DNA of 7,430 nucleotides from an uncultured Chlorobiaceae bacterium (GCA_903904495.1 CAIVCU010000247.1:1-7430); one strand, 5' to 3'. Shown: positions 1 through 5,656, counted from the first letter of the stretch. Notes: a model not told the origin generated them from the sequence alone. A program made the numbers and translations.

Positions 1-1
1 A

Positions 2-250
2 CGGAGTTCAACAACACCACAAGCAGTTGTGAATCAATTTCAAGGGTGGTATGAGGCTTTTGGCTTGGTTGGCTGTAGTTCTCACTCAGGAAGGCGAACA
101 TTCATCACTAATACTGCTCGGAAAATTTCTACTGTTGGTGGGAGTCTGAAAGATATTCAGGCACTTGCTGGGCATTCAAGTCTTCAAACGACACAACGTT
201 ATATAGACGAGAACAAGGATGCTAAAAGACGGGTGGTGGATTTAGCTTAA
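2..250 (+). CDS. Tyrosine recombinase (phage integrase family), C-terminal part; 5' end outside the window
   Basis: This frame is open from the left edge to the TAA at 248-250, so only the last 82 residues or so are present. A GTG at 29 is in frame, but the frame continues upstream of it without a stop, so I treat that GTG as internal. Numbered from the GTG, the C-terminal catalytic residues of a tyrosine recombinase are visible: the H-x-x-R box (H19, R22 in HSGRRTF), the second histidine in LAGHSS (H49) and the nucleophilic tyrosine in QRYID (Y58). The catalytic arginine box I and the lysine would lie left of the window. Such enzymes cut and rejoin DNA through a 3'-phosphotyrosine. The wording (TARKISTVGGSLKDIQALAGHSSLQTTQRYID) differs from the recombinase that follows and resembles short integrases common in Proteobacteria. 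It converges on the next gene with a 37-bp gap. Whether the gene is full length cannot be told. Confidence 0.85.
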   Translation, partial: RSSTTPQAVVNQFQGWYEAFGLVGCSSHSGRRTFITNTARKISTVGGSLKDIQALAGHSSLQTTQRYIDENKDAKRRVVDLA

Positions 251-287
251 CTACAATAAAATAGAAGAGTTAATGCCTTGCTAATTG

Positions 288-1466
288 CTAAAATATCGAA
301 GGAACTATATTTGCTGCTTCGAGACGTTTCTCATCCATTACCTGTGAATAAATCATTGTAGTTTTAATATTTGAATGCCCCAGCATTTCCGATACTGTGA
401 TTATACTTGTTCCGTGAGATATTAACAGTACAGCGTATGAGTGGCGGGCGTTATGAAATGTGATTTTTTTGGAAATTCCTGCTTCATTTACCCATTGTTG
501 AAGATGTTGGAGCATCTCATTAGAATAACGAAGTTTCGAAAAGACATTATCATCTGGTTTGCCATATTCACCGAGAACGTCTCTGGCTTGTTGTGATATA
601 TCGTGGTATTGAATGCCTTTAGTTTTTTGTTGTTGAAAATTTACTTTCCAACCCTCACCAAATCTTTGAACTTCTTTCCATTTCAATTTTTCAATATCAC
701 ACCATCTTAAACCAGTTAAACATGAAAATAAAAATGCGCGTTTTAACTCATCATCCTGGCAATGCGTGGCTCTCAGCGCTCGTAGTTCTTCAAAAGTAAG
801 ATAATCGCGTTTATGGTTGTTTTTTTTGGCAATACTTATAGCGTCCGCTGGGGATTTAAGAATAATATTATCTTTTACTGCCATGTTAAAAACAGACTTA
901 AAACTTTGGAAATAGTTATGCGCTGTTCCATTAGCAAAAGGTTTGTTTTTTTTCGATCTCGCTTCTTTTAATATGAAGTTCTTAAAATCCTCGCAAAATT
1001 TCGTATCGACATCAGAAAAAGTTATTTCTCGTCTGTAATTTTTTACGGAAAACGTCATAAGTTGCTTCGCAACGCCTCGGAGTAGTATATAAGTATAACG
1101 TGGTTCTTTTTGCTTTTCGGCAAAATCCTGAAAATAGTCGCAAACCTTTACCTTATTTTGGACTTCTGCCTTTAAATTCCATACTCCTCTTTTTATCTCA
1201 TCTTGTCTTACTGCGAGAATTTCTTTTGCCAAATCCAGACAATACTCCTTTTCATCTTTTTGAGAAGGATTTTTTGGTTTATCAAAATAATACAACTTAA
1301 GGGTTTCATATTCCCTAATAGGACGAGGTTTCCCTGCCTCATTTTTATTAGTGCCATTGTAATAAACGATTGAAATACTCGTCCTACCACTTACAGGCTG
1401 CTTACGGTATTGTAATCTGGCTGTTGTGCGCTGCTTATGGTCTGTAATCTGACTATTTGTAATCAT
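288..1466 (-). CDS. Site-specific tyrosine recombinase, Bacteroidota-type integrase, complete
   Basis: A 392-residue protein of normal length for integrases of Bacteroidota mobile elements. The N-terminal part (about 15-100) fits the arm-type DNA-binding region, with the pattern of Y20-R21 and SISIVYYNGTNKNEAGKPRP. About 105-205 is the SAM-like core-binding domain, and 222-385 is the catalytic domain. All catalytic residues are there: R254 (TGLRWCDI), K281 (QQKTKG), H338 and R341 (HNARHSYA), H364 (LGHSNIKTT) and the nucleophile Y373 (MIYSQV). It should therefore be active and catalyse integration or excision of an element. The ATG at 1466 has no Shine-Dalgarno sequence, as is usual in Bacteroidota. 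The gene is visibly more AT-rich than the genes right of 1733, which fits horizontal transfer. No att repeat, tRNA or cargo gene is visible, so the element it serves cannot be delimited. The TAG stop lies inside a tandem duplication of TTGCTAA (278-291). Confidence 0.95.
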   Translation of the reverse strand: MITNSQITDHKQRTTARLQYRKQPVSGRTSISIVYYNGTNKNEAGKPRPIREYETLKLYYFDKPKNPSQKDEKEYCLDLAKEILAVRQDEIKRGVWNLKAEVQNKVKVCDYFQDFAEKQKEPRYTYILLRGVAKQLMTFSVKNYRREITFSDVDTKFCEDFKNFILKEARSKKNKPFANGTAHNYFQSFKSVFNMAVKDNIILKSPADAISIAKKNNHKRDYLTFEELRALRATHCQDDELKRAFLFSCLTGLRWCDIEKLKWKEVQRFGEGWKVNFQQQKTKGIQYHDISQQARDVLGEYGKPDDNVFSKLRYSNEMLQHLQQWVNEAGISKKITFHNARHSYAVLLISHGTSIITVSEMLGHSNIKTTMIYSQVMDEKRLEAANIVPSIF

Positions 1467-1475
1467 TCAGGTTTC

Positions 1476-1536
1476 GAGTGCTTGACGGTGAATAAAAATT
1501 TTATCTCTTAGCAGCAAAATAGCATCAAAAGCACTC
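1476..1536. repeat. 8-bp inverted repeat bracketing the integrase promoter
   Basis: GAGTGCTT (1476-1483) and AAGCACTC (1529-1536) are perfect inverted copies 45 bp apart. One arm lies in the short leader of the integrase gene and the other directly upstream of the candidate -35 box. It could be a pair of operator half-sites or recombinase arm-type sites. The role is inferred from position alone. Confidence 0.35.
1500..1528 (-). promoter_or_regulatory. Candidate sigma-70-like promoter of the integrase
   Basis: On the minus strand, TTGATG (1528-1523) and GATAAA (1505-1500) are separated by 17 bp, each matching the consensus at 4 of 6 positions. Transcription would begin about 27 nt before the ATG at 1466. 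The call rests on spacing and position only; lineages near Bacteroidota often use different promoter elements. Confidence 0.3.
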
Positions 1537-1732
1537 AAAACAAAGCACAATAAAGAAAACCGACCAACCGGAATATATTGTTAAGTCTATATAATTAAAC
1601 ATATTATCAAACAATAGTAAATCATAGGAAAACAAACATAGAATTGAAGCTCCATTTTTTTACCCCTGATAACCCTCGCTTGATAACTCCTGTAAACTGG
1701 GAAATGAGTTCCTTACCGGTTATGGCCTAAAC

Positions 1733-2233
1733 TCAGAAGGCGGCAGCTGCCTTCTTCACGACAGGTCTCAGTTCGGTAACATCCTGAGCTGTCCCCTCTC
1801 CTCCTGTCCAGTATTGCAACTGCAGCAATCGTCCATTCTTGAGCACCATAAATACTACACCGAATGATTCCTGCACCGAAAAAGCTTTATCCCCGATACC
1901 TGACTCATCACTGAACTTGCTGTTTCCTTTCGCCTGCGCGTTCTTGTGGGCACCCATGAAAGCGAATTCACCTGGCACTCGGGAGTTCTTGTACATGAGT
2001 ATAAGCAACTTGCGCTTTGCATTGGCTCCAGTCCAGGTCCCCGTCATTCCCTGTGGAGTGGAGGTAAACGAGGGTGTGCCTCCTAGCAGAGGAGAGACGT
2101 TTTCCGGTTTCAATAACGAACCTGCATCTGCAGCAAACAGCGGTTCAGCAAGCACCGTAAAGAGGACCGAAATCGCGAACGTCGATAGAATAAGGGCACG
2201 GAGCCAGACAATCTTTGTAGTTTGAATACTCAT
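1733..2233 (-). CDS. Secreted protein of unknown function
   Basis: The product has 166 residues from the chosen start. Two ATGs are in frame, at 2242 and 2233. AGGAGG (2248-2243) touches the first ATG but sits 9 nt from the second, so the second (MSIQTTKIVWLRAL...) is the likely start. The N-terminus is a classical Sec signal peptide: basic residues (K7, R12), a hydrophobic stretch (about 13-28), and a cleavage site after LFA, before ADAGSLL. The mature part of about 130 residues has LLGGTPSFTSTPQG near its start, a GIGDKAF motif, then VVFMVLKNGRLLQLQYWTGG, and an alanine-rich C-terminus. The order GxGDxAF followed by a strand with a G-R/D-L-L-x-L pattern recalls small periplasmic or lipoprotein folds of the DUF3558 kind, but there is no lipobox cysteine and I do not assign a family. 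It is transcribed alone, divergent from the DedA gene. Confidence 0.85.
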   Translation of the reverse strand: MSIQTTKIVWLRALILSTFAISVLFTVLAEPLFAADAGSLLKPENVSPLLGGTPSFTSTPQGMTGTWTGANAKRKLLILMYKNSRVPGEFAFMGAHKNAQAKGNSKFSDESGIGDKAFSVQESFGVVFMVLKNGRLLQLQYWTGGEGTAQDVTELRPVVKKAAAAF

Positions 2234-2242
2234 GATATTCAT

Positions 2243-2248
2243 CCTCCT
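2243..2248 (-). promoter_or_regulatory. Ribosome binding site that decides the start at 2233
   Basis: AGGAGG on the minus strand abuts the ATG at 2242, which is too close to use, and is 9 nt from the ATG at 2233. This favours the shorter 166-residue protein over the 169-residue one. Confidence 0.75.
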
Positions 2249-2270
2249 TTAAGTGATAAATGATCCAAAA

Positions 2271-2299
2271 ATTAAATTCGATCTGCCCGAAGAAAGCAA
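2271..2299 (-). promoter_or_regulatory. Candidate promoter of the secreted protein gene
   Basis: On the minus strand, TTGCTT (2299-2294) and TTTAAT (2276-2271) are separated by 17 bp. They lie about 20 nt upstream of the strong AGGAGG at 2248-2243. Boxes and spacing fit a sigma-70-type promoter; this is a pattern match only. Confidence 0.4.
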
Positions 2300-2380
2300 A
2301 GCAAAAAGGTGTGGTTCAGTAAAGGATAAGAAAAATTTCTTGAATACATGCCTGCTTTCACCCTCAGCATATGCGTGGAA

Positions 2381-2408
2381 TTGACCGTATTGGATGTATA
2401 GGTATAAG
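2381..2408 (+). promoter_or_regulatory. Candidate promoter for the DedA operon
   Basis: TTGACC (2381-2386), a 16-bp spacer and TATAAG (2403-2408) make a good sigma-70-like match. If used, the transcript would carry a leader of roughly 190 nt before the ATG at 2607, which is long; a nearer promoter was not obvious. Confidence 0.3.
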
Positions 2409-2606
2409 GAATAACGTCAATCAAGCGGCATCCTTCAGCAATGCGGGGATAACCCTTCACAGATTCGGCCGATGCCGGCTGGAACTGTTTACACGATCTG
2501 AATCGTATGTCATTTACACCTTTTATGGTATCTTGACGAGGGCAAAGCAGCATGATGTTGTCATAATCTTTCCCTCGAGTCTTGAACAGAATAACCCACG
2601 ATACTT

Positions 2607-3251
2607 ATGCTTGATTCAGTGATTGCTTATGTGCAGTCTGCAGATCCAGTGGCAATATATTTTTTCCTGTTCCTCATTGCGTTTCTGAAAAACTTTTTTC
2701 CTGTAGTCCCTTTTGATGCCCCCATTGCGTTCACAGGGTATATGCTTGTTTACAAAAAGCTTAGCATCGTTTTAACTATTATGTCGCCATCACTGGGTTC
2801 AACATTGGGGTTTATGGTTATCTACCTGATAAGCAGAAAGTTTGGAATGAAACTCTATGCCAGTGATATTACTTTAAAACCGCCACGATGGGGAGAAAGA
2901 ATTCATAGGGTTTTTCCTCCCGCAGAGATGGACTTTATACGCAAGCGGTTTGCTGCACACGGTTATTTAGCCGTATTGGCTAACCGATTTCTTTTAGGTT
3001 CGCGCTCATTCATTTCACCGGTTACAGGTCTGATGCATCTGAATGCTTTTCTGGTATTTCTTGCAGCAGGGATAAGTGCGGCAGTCTGGAATATTTTACT
3101 GGTTTACGGGGGTTATCTGCTCGGTCAACATTGGCAGAACATTGGTGAATTTGTTATTATGTACAGTGTTCCGGTTACAGCACTGTTTGTTGTGGTCATG
3201 ACGTTTGCCGTGATAAAATACAGAAAGGAACGAAAGGATCAGAAATGGTGA
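2607..3251 (+). CDS. DedA/VTT family inner-membrane protein
   Basis: A 214-residue membrane protein of the usual DedA length. A hydrophobic re-entrant segment (about 16-35) runs into the family motif FFPVVPFDAPIAFTG (30-44). A glycine-rich membrane segment follows (about 52-78, GSTLGFMVIYLISRKFG). The conserved block LANRFLLGSRSFISPVTGLM (124-143) carries R127 and R133, spaced like the two essential arginines of E. coli YqjA. Two more helices (about 147-173, 182-204) precede a basic tail. DedA proteins move lipids or lipid carriers such as undecaprenyl phosphate across the membrane and support envelope homeostasis. The usual glutamate of the P-x-E motif is aspartate here (D37), and no acidic residue is seen at the second site. 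The ATG is the first start after an in-frame TAA at 2592; no clear Shine-Dalgarno precedes it. The next gene begins 52 nt downstream on the same strand. The transported substrate cannot be named. Confidence 0.9.
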   Translation: MLDSVIAYVQSADPVAIYFFLFLIAFLKNFFPVVPFDAPIAFTGYMLVYKKLSIVLTIMSPSLGSTLGFMVIYLISRKFGMKLYASDITLKPPRWGERIHRVFPPAEMDFIRKRFAAHGYLAVLANRFLLGSRSFISPVTGLMHLNAFLVFLAAGISAAVWNILLVYGGYLLGQHWQNIGEFVIMYSVPVTALFVVVMTFAVIKYRKERKDQKW

Positions 3252-3303
3252 CGTCAATAACACTAAGTCGAACAAACATCAGCGAATAGAAGGAGAAGCT
3301 CTC

Positions 3304-3678
3304 ATGGCAAAAAACGAGGTTGTAATCAAATGGTTGAGTGAACCGGAAGCTCATGATTATCCTGCTGCAAAATCCTATTTGAACTTGCTGTTTGAAGAAT
3401 CTGTTGCAAATACAATCGTGAAGAAGTTGAAGAAGGCTCCAATATCTGAATTCAAGGCGAAAGACATTTTCAGGGCATCCGCGCTATCGCTTCTTGGTGT
3501 CAGCAATTCGCATGTTGAAAAAGATCGACAGAAAATAGCATCAGGTAAGGAGATTGCACCCATTCTTTTAGTACGTGACACGCATCTTGGCAAGATTATC
3601 ATTGCGGATGGTTATCATCGCTTATGCGCAATCTATTCCTATGATGAAGATGCTGTCGTTCCCTGTAAAATCGTATAG
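3304..3678 (+). CDS. ParB/sulfiredoxin-fold-like protein of unknown function
   Basis: A soluble 124-residue protein. The C-terminal part has the motif IIIADGYHRLCAIYSYDEDAVVPCKIV (98-124), which resembles the G-x-R-R/H-R nucleotide-binding signature of the ParB/sulfiredoxin fold; APILLVRD (85-92) would be the strand before it. The first 70 residues are specific to this small family (WLSEPEAHDYPAAKSYLNLLF, then FKAKDIFRASALSLL). I know similar stand-alone proteins as conserved hypotheticals from many bacteria. There is no helix-turn-helix, so a role as a partition protein is unlikely; a nucleotide-binding or nuclease-like activity is possible but not shown. The start is well set: AAGGAG lies 8 nt before the ATG. 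It follows the DedA gene by 52 nt on the same strand with no terminator between, so the two probably share a transcript that ends at the hairpin at 3715-3789. Confidence 0.85.
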   Translation: MAKNEVVIKWLSEPEAHDYPAAKSYLNLLFEESVANTIVKKLKKAPISEFKAKDIFRASALSLLGVSNSHVEKDRQKIASGKEIAPILLVRDTHLGKIIIADGYHRLCAIYSYDEDAVVPCKIV

Positions 3679-3714
3679 CGACAGTTTACCTGAAGCTACA
3701 GTCCTGAACGGGGT

Positions 3715-3789
3715 CGAAACTCAAAAACCATTAAGCACTCCCGCCTCTTCCGGACACCTTCGTCTGTCATTTTGAGTTTTGTTTTTTTT
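3715..3789 (+). terminator. Large-loop rho-independent terminator after the DedA operon
   Basis: AAACTCAAAA (3717-3726) pairs perfectly with TTTTGAGTTT (3770-3779). A G-U and a C-G pair extend the stem to 3715/3781, and TTTTTTTT (3782-3789) follows directly. The stem is AT-rich and the loop is 43 nt, so the terminator is unusual; the U-tract is strong. It lies 36 nt after the stop of the ParB-like gene. Confidence 0.55.
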
Positions 3790-3795
3790 GCATAA

Positions 3796-3823
3796 CTTAC
3801 AAAAAATAAAACATTCTTAAAAT
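3796..3823 (+). promoter_or_regulatory. Candidate tatA promoter
   Basis: CTTACA (3796-3801), a 16-bp spacer and TAAAAT (3818-3823) lie between the upstream terminator and the ribosome binding site AAGGAG (3850-3855) of tatA. Position and the 5 of 6 match of the -10 box support it. Confidence 0.4.
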
Positions 3824-3862
3824 TCAGCCGGCACACAACATAAAAACTGAAGGAGTTCATCT

Positions 3863-4075
3863 ATGTTTGGACAAATGGATATCGTACTGATTGGCGGTGC
3901 AGTTCTGTTGCTGTTCGGCCCATCAAAATTACCTGAACTTATGAGAGGGATGGGCAAAGGTATGAGGGAATTTAAAAAAGCTCAAAGTGATTTTGAAACC
4001 GAGATCAAGAACGCTATCGAGCCACTGGAGGGGAAAACCACTCAAAAAAAACAAGAGGGTTCAGGAGGCAACTGA
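3863..4075 (+). CDS. tatA: Sec-independent (Tat) translocase subunit TatA
   Basis: A 70-residue protein with the full TatA plan. A short membrane helix (about 5-18, MDIVLIGGAVLLLF) is followed by the hinge with the conserved F18-G19 (FGPSKLPEL). An amphipathic helix comes next (about 22-44, LPELMRGMGKGMREFKKA), then a short charged, disordered tail with lysines and glycines. TatA monomers assemble around TatC to form the pore that moves folded proteins across the inner membrane; in phototrophs the substrates include redox proteins with inserted cofactors. The ATG is preceded by AAGGAG at 7 nt. The gene stands alone between a terminator upstream and an opposing gene downstream. No tatB or tatC is in the window, so its partner must be encoded elsewhere. 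TatA and TatE types cannot be told apart from sequence alone. Confidence 0.95.
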   Translation: MFGQMDIVLIGGAVLLLFGPSKLPELMRGMGKGMREFKKAQSDFETEIKNAIEPLEGKTTQKKQEGSGGN

Positions 4076-4384
4076 TCCCCAAATAATCACATTGCATACA
4101 ATTTCCATCGCTCAGATACACTTCTCACTGGAGCGGGAATCAGCTGAGTCTTGAATACCTATGACTGGTACTTCAAGCACCGTCTATCGACCCAATTTCC
4201 CGGGTAAGCTTACTCCTCTTATCAAAAAAAGAGATTGTAGAGCAGTGCAATCGACTGCTCTACAGTCTTTAACCAATTGTAAGCCAATATGTAATCAGAG
4301 GATTACTTTAAGGGTGAGTTGTTGTAAGCAATCTGCAGCAGAGAGTGTTTCGCCTTACGAAACGGGTTGGACCGGATTCAACAT
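4076..4384. other. Convergent intergenic region (309 bp)
   Basis: It lies between tatA and the convergent STAS gene. It holds the terminator hairpin at 4230-4270, a perfect 10-bp palindrome GTAAGCTTAC (4204-4213), and an inverted repeat GTAATC-AGAG-GATTAC (4291-4306) followed by TTTA. An open frame of 76 codons on the plus strand runs through the terminator hairpin and is not protein-like. Confidence 0.5.
4223..4270 (-). terminator. Rho-independent terminator of the STAS gene, possibly bidirectional
   Basis: TGTAGAGCAGT (4236-4246) and ACTGCTCTACA (4254-4264) form a perfect 11-bp stem with a 7-nt loop. Weaker pairs (two of them G-U) lengthen it to 17 bp (4230-4270). On the minus strand it is followed by a run of seven T, the textbook form for the STAS gene that ends at 4385. 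On the plus strand only TTT follows, so termination of tatA there would be weaker. Confidence 0.8.
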
Positions 4385-5008
4385 TCAATGAGTGGTCTTA
4401 CGGGCGGTCTCCCTGGCTTTGGCTGTCTTTTTTTTAGAACCGGATTCTTTGACTGCCTGAGAGTCAAACGGAGCCGGGTCATCGGATTCAGGAAGAGGTG
4501 CATTAATATTTTCATCAAGCTCTTCATCAAGCTCAACTCCAAGCTCATCGTCAAGTTCAGCAGGAATATCCGGCATGGCAATGACTTCACATTTCAGAAG
4601 TTCATCGATAATGTCATCGGCATGCGCTATTTTTTTCCTTCGTACCTGTCTTTTCCCTTTCACGTCCGGGGCGATAAGCGTCAAAATTTCATGAACGGAT
4701 GAGTAAAGATAGAGCTGCTTCTCCAGTTCCTGGAGTTTCAGAAGCTCTTTGATTGACTTGCAGAGGGCAACAAAAATAACCACACCTCCACTCTTATTGG
4801 CAAACTCCTGGGCGAATCTCAGAGCGGATATAACCGTGGTATCAATAGCTTTGACATCTGAAAAATCTATGATAAGATTTTTGCTCTCTTCCCTGGCAAG
4901 CAGATCAGCAACTGTTGAGTTAAATGCCTCCCCATGACGAAGGTCAAAGGTGCCTTCTTCAATTTTCAGGACGGTTAACTCTCTACGGATGGTAACTGAA
5001 TAATTCAT
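4385..5008 (-). CDS. STAS-domain protein (anti-sigma-factor-antagonist type) with long charged tail
   Basis: A 207-residue cytoplasmic protein. Residues about 1-112 form a STAS domain: an N-terminal strand pair, NLIIDFSDVKAIDTTVISAL (44-63) as the core strand and loop, then a helix, the strand VVIFVAL and a last helix. In SpoIIAA-like antagonists the D-S-S-G loop carries the serine phosphorylated by an anti-sigma kinase; here it reads D56-T57-T58-V, so a threonine would have to take that role. The tail (about 113-207) is not STAS. It has a basic patch (KGKRQVRRKK), a helix-like stretch, four acidic tetrapeptides (ELDD, ELGV, ELDE, ELDE, 151-166) and a lysine/arginine/threonine-rich end. No anti-sigma kinase or sigma factor gene adjoins it. 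The ATG is the first start after an in-frame TGA 12 nt before it and lacks a Shine-Dalgarno. It probably acts in partner switching; the partner is unknown. Confidence 0.85.
   Translation of the reverse strand: MNYSVTIRRELTVLKIEEGTFDLRHGEAFNSTVADLLAREESKNLIIDFSDVKAIDTTVISALRFAQEFANKSGGVVIFVALCKSIKELLKLQELEKQLYLYSSVHEILTLIAPDVKGKRQVRRKKIAHADDIIDELLKCEVIAMPDIPAELDDELGVELDEELDENINAPLPESDDPAPFDSQAVKESGSKKKTAKARETARKTTH
4511..4558 (-). repeat. Four tandem 12-bp units inside the STAS gene
   Basis: On the plus strand the units are TTCATCAAGCTC twice, then AACTCCAAGCTC and ATCGTCAAGTTC. They encode the acidic tetrapeptides ELDE, ELDE, ELGV and ELDD of the tail. Two units are identical and the others diverged, as expected from slippage followed by drift. 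The unit is a multiple of three, so changes in copy number would keep the frame. Confidence 0.85.
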
Positions 5009-5030
5009 GGTATTGCGGTATCAAAGTGGA

Positions 5031-5058
5031 TGCACAGGCAAATTGGTTGAATTATAAT
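5031..5058 (+). promoter_or_regulatory. Candidate promoter for the tryptophan-rich protein gene
   Basis: TGCACA (5031-5036), a 16-bp spacer and a perfect TATAAT (5053-5058). The -10 box lies within the palindrome ATTATAAT, so it can also be read on the minus strand towards the STAS gene, though I found no matching minus-strand -35 box. The leader before 5228 would be about 160 nt. Confidence 0.35.
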
Positions 5059-5072
5059 GAAACTTTGTTCAA

Positions 5073-5088
5073 AATGAGACATCTCATT
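5073..5088. promoter_or_regulatory. Operator-like palindrome in the divergent region
   Basis: AATGAGA-CA-TCTCATT is a perfect inverted repeat of two 7-bp arms with a 2-bp centre. It lies about 15 bp downstream of the TATAAT at 5053, where a bound dimeric repressor would block transcription to the right. No regulator gene adjoins it, so the factor is unknown. Confidence 0.4.
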
Positions 5089-5216
5089 ATTACATGCAAG
5101 CAGCGAGCAAGTTGCCTGCTCAGAAAGGTGATGGGTTGGAGCTGGATTTTCGATTTTGATTAAAGAAATTATTTCGATTTGTTATCATCCTGACATACTC
5201 CATTCACCACATCACC

Positions 5217-5222
5217 AAGGAG
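5217..5222 (+). promoter_or_regulatory. Ribosome binding site that sets the start at 5228
   Basis: AAGGAG lies 5 nt before the ATG at 5228. It argues against the upstream TTG at 5156, which has no such site. Confidence 0.7.
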
Positions 5223-5227
5223 CCGCT

Positions 5228-5656
5228 ATGGCTGTCATGACCGAGTTTTTAGATTTGATTGTACCAATAACAGTTATTGAGGAGAAATATCCCGGCGGAT
5301 GGGAGCGTTGTCTTAATGACCACAGAGCAGCCTTGAATGCAAGAGTCTGGTTTGATGACCATCTCTTCCGGGACGGGGCTATCAATCATGATGCTATGAA
5401 GGCATTGCTGGATGAGTGGTGGAAGCTGGGATTTGATTGTTACGCTGAAAAAGATGGAATTCTGCGCTGGAAGGATGTTTGTGTTTATGAGGGTATGCAG
5501 GGAGGTACGGGTATGCCTTGTGACTGGTTAGCCGAAGATCCCTTAACCCATAGTGTATTTTTGAAAGGAACCCGGCAAGGGGTGATCATTGGCCGTGATT
5601 GGGATATGATTGATGACTGGGAGGAGCTGAAATTTCCGGGGAACGGATTGATATAA
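5228..5656 (+). CDS. Conserved-looking soluble protein of unknown function, tryptophan-rich
   Basis: The frame extends back to a TTG at 5156, but the ATG at 5228 has AAGGAG (5217-5222) 5 nt before it and is the likely start, giving 142 residues. There is no signal peptide or membrane helix. The protein has eight tryptophans and many acidic residues. Notable stretches are EKYPGGWERCLNDH (19-32), WFDDHLFRDGAI (41-52), DEWWKLGFDCYAEKDG (62-77), WKDVCVYEGMQGGTGMPCDWL (81-101) and a C-terminal GRDWDMIDDWEEL. The regular spacing of aromatic and acidic residues looks like a conserved globular domain of about 130 residues. I do not recognise the family and assign no function. It is followed after 35 nt by the alanine/lysine-rich frame on the same strand and may share its transcript, which would end at the terminator at 6047-6079. 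Confidence 0.8.
   Translation: MAVMTEFLDLIVPITVIEEKYPGGWERCLNDHRAALNARVWFDDHLFRDGAINHDAMKALLDEWWKLGFDCYAEKDGILRWKDVCVYEGMQGGTGMPCDWLAEDPLTHSVFLKGTRQGVIIGRDWDMIDDWEELKFPGNGLI

Larger units (their letters stand above)
1467..1732. other. Intergenic AT-rich region between integrase and secreted protein gene
   Basis: This stretch of 266 bp holds the integrase promoter candidate and inverted repeat at its left end. Next comes a run of loosely repeated 10-bp words (GCAGCAAAAT, AGCATCAAAA, GCACTCAAAA, 1511-1540) and an AT-rich block (1571-1650). I see no gene, tRNA or convincing terminator for the minus-strand gene that ends at 1733. Confidence 0.5.
2234..2606. other. Divergent intergenic region (373 bp)
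   Basis: It separates two divergent genes. It holds the minus-strand promoter and ribosome binding site described separately, a plus-strand promoter candidate at 2381-2408, and a small inverted repeat ACGAT-CTGA-ATCGT (2493-2506) between two copies of TTTACAC (2488-2494, 2513-2519). Two open frames of 93 and 83 codons cross it on opposite strands without ribosome binding sites or protein-like composition, and I do not call them. Confidence 0.5.

Noticed and set aside
251..1732. tRNA gene or att site near the integrase
   Set aside because: No cloverleaf-forming sequence was seen at 251-287 or 1467-1732, and no long direct repeat marks an attachment site.
2272..2622. Two open frames in the divergent region, 93 codons minus and 83 codons plus
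   Set aside because: No ribosome binding sites, mixed cysteine/arginine-rich composition, mutual overlap, and both cover the promoter region of real genes.
4161..4391. Plus-strand frame of 76 codons after tatA
   Set aside because: It runs straight through the terminator hairpin at 4230-4270 and has no ribosome binding site or recognisable sequence.
4511..4558. Four 12-bp repeats considered as a CRISPR-like or iteron array
   Set aside because: The units are contiguous without spacers, lie inside a coding frame and encode a tetrapeptide repeat.
4367..4702. Plus-strand frame of 111 codons and a minus-strand frame of 70 codons over the STAS gene tail
   Set aside because: Both are readings of the STAS gene in other frames; its low-complexity tail keeps several frames open.
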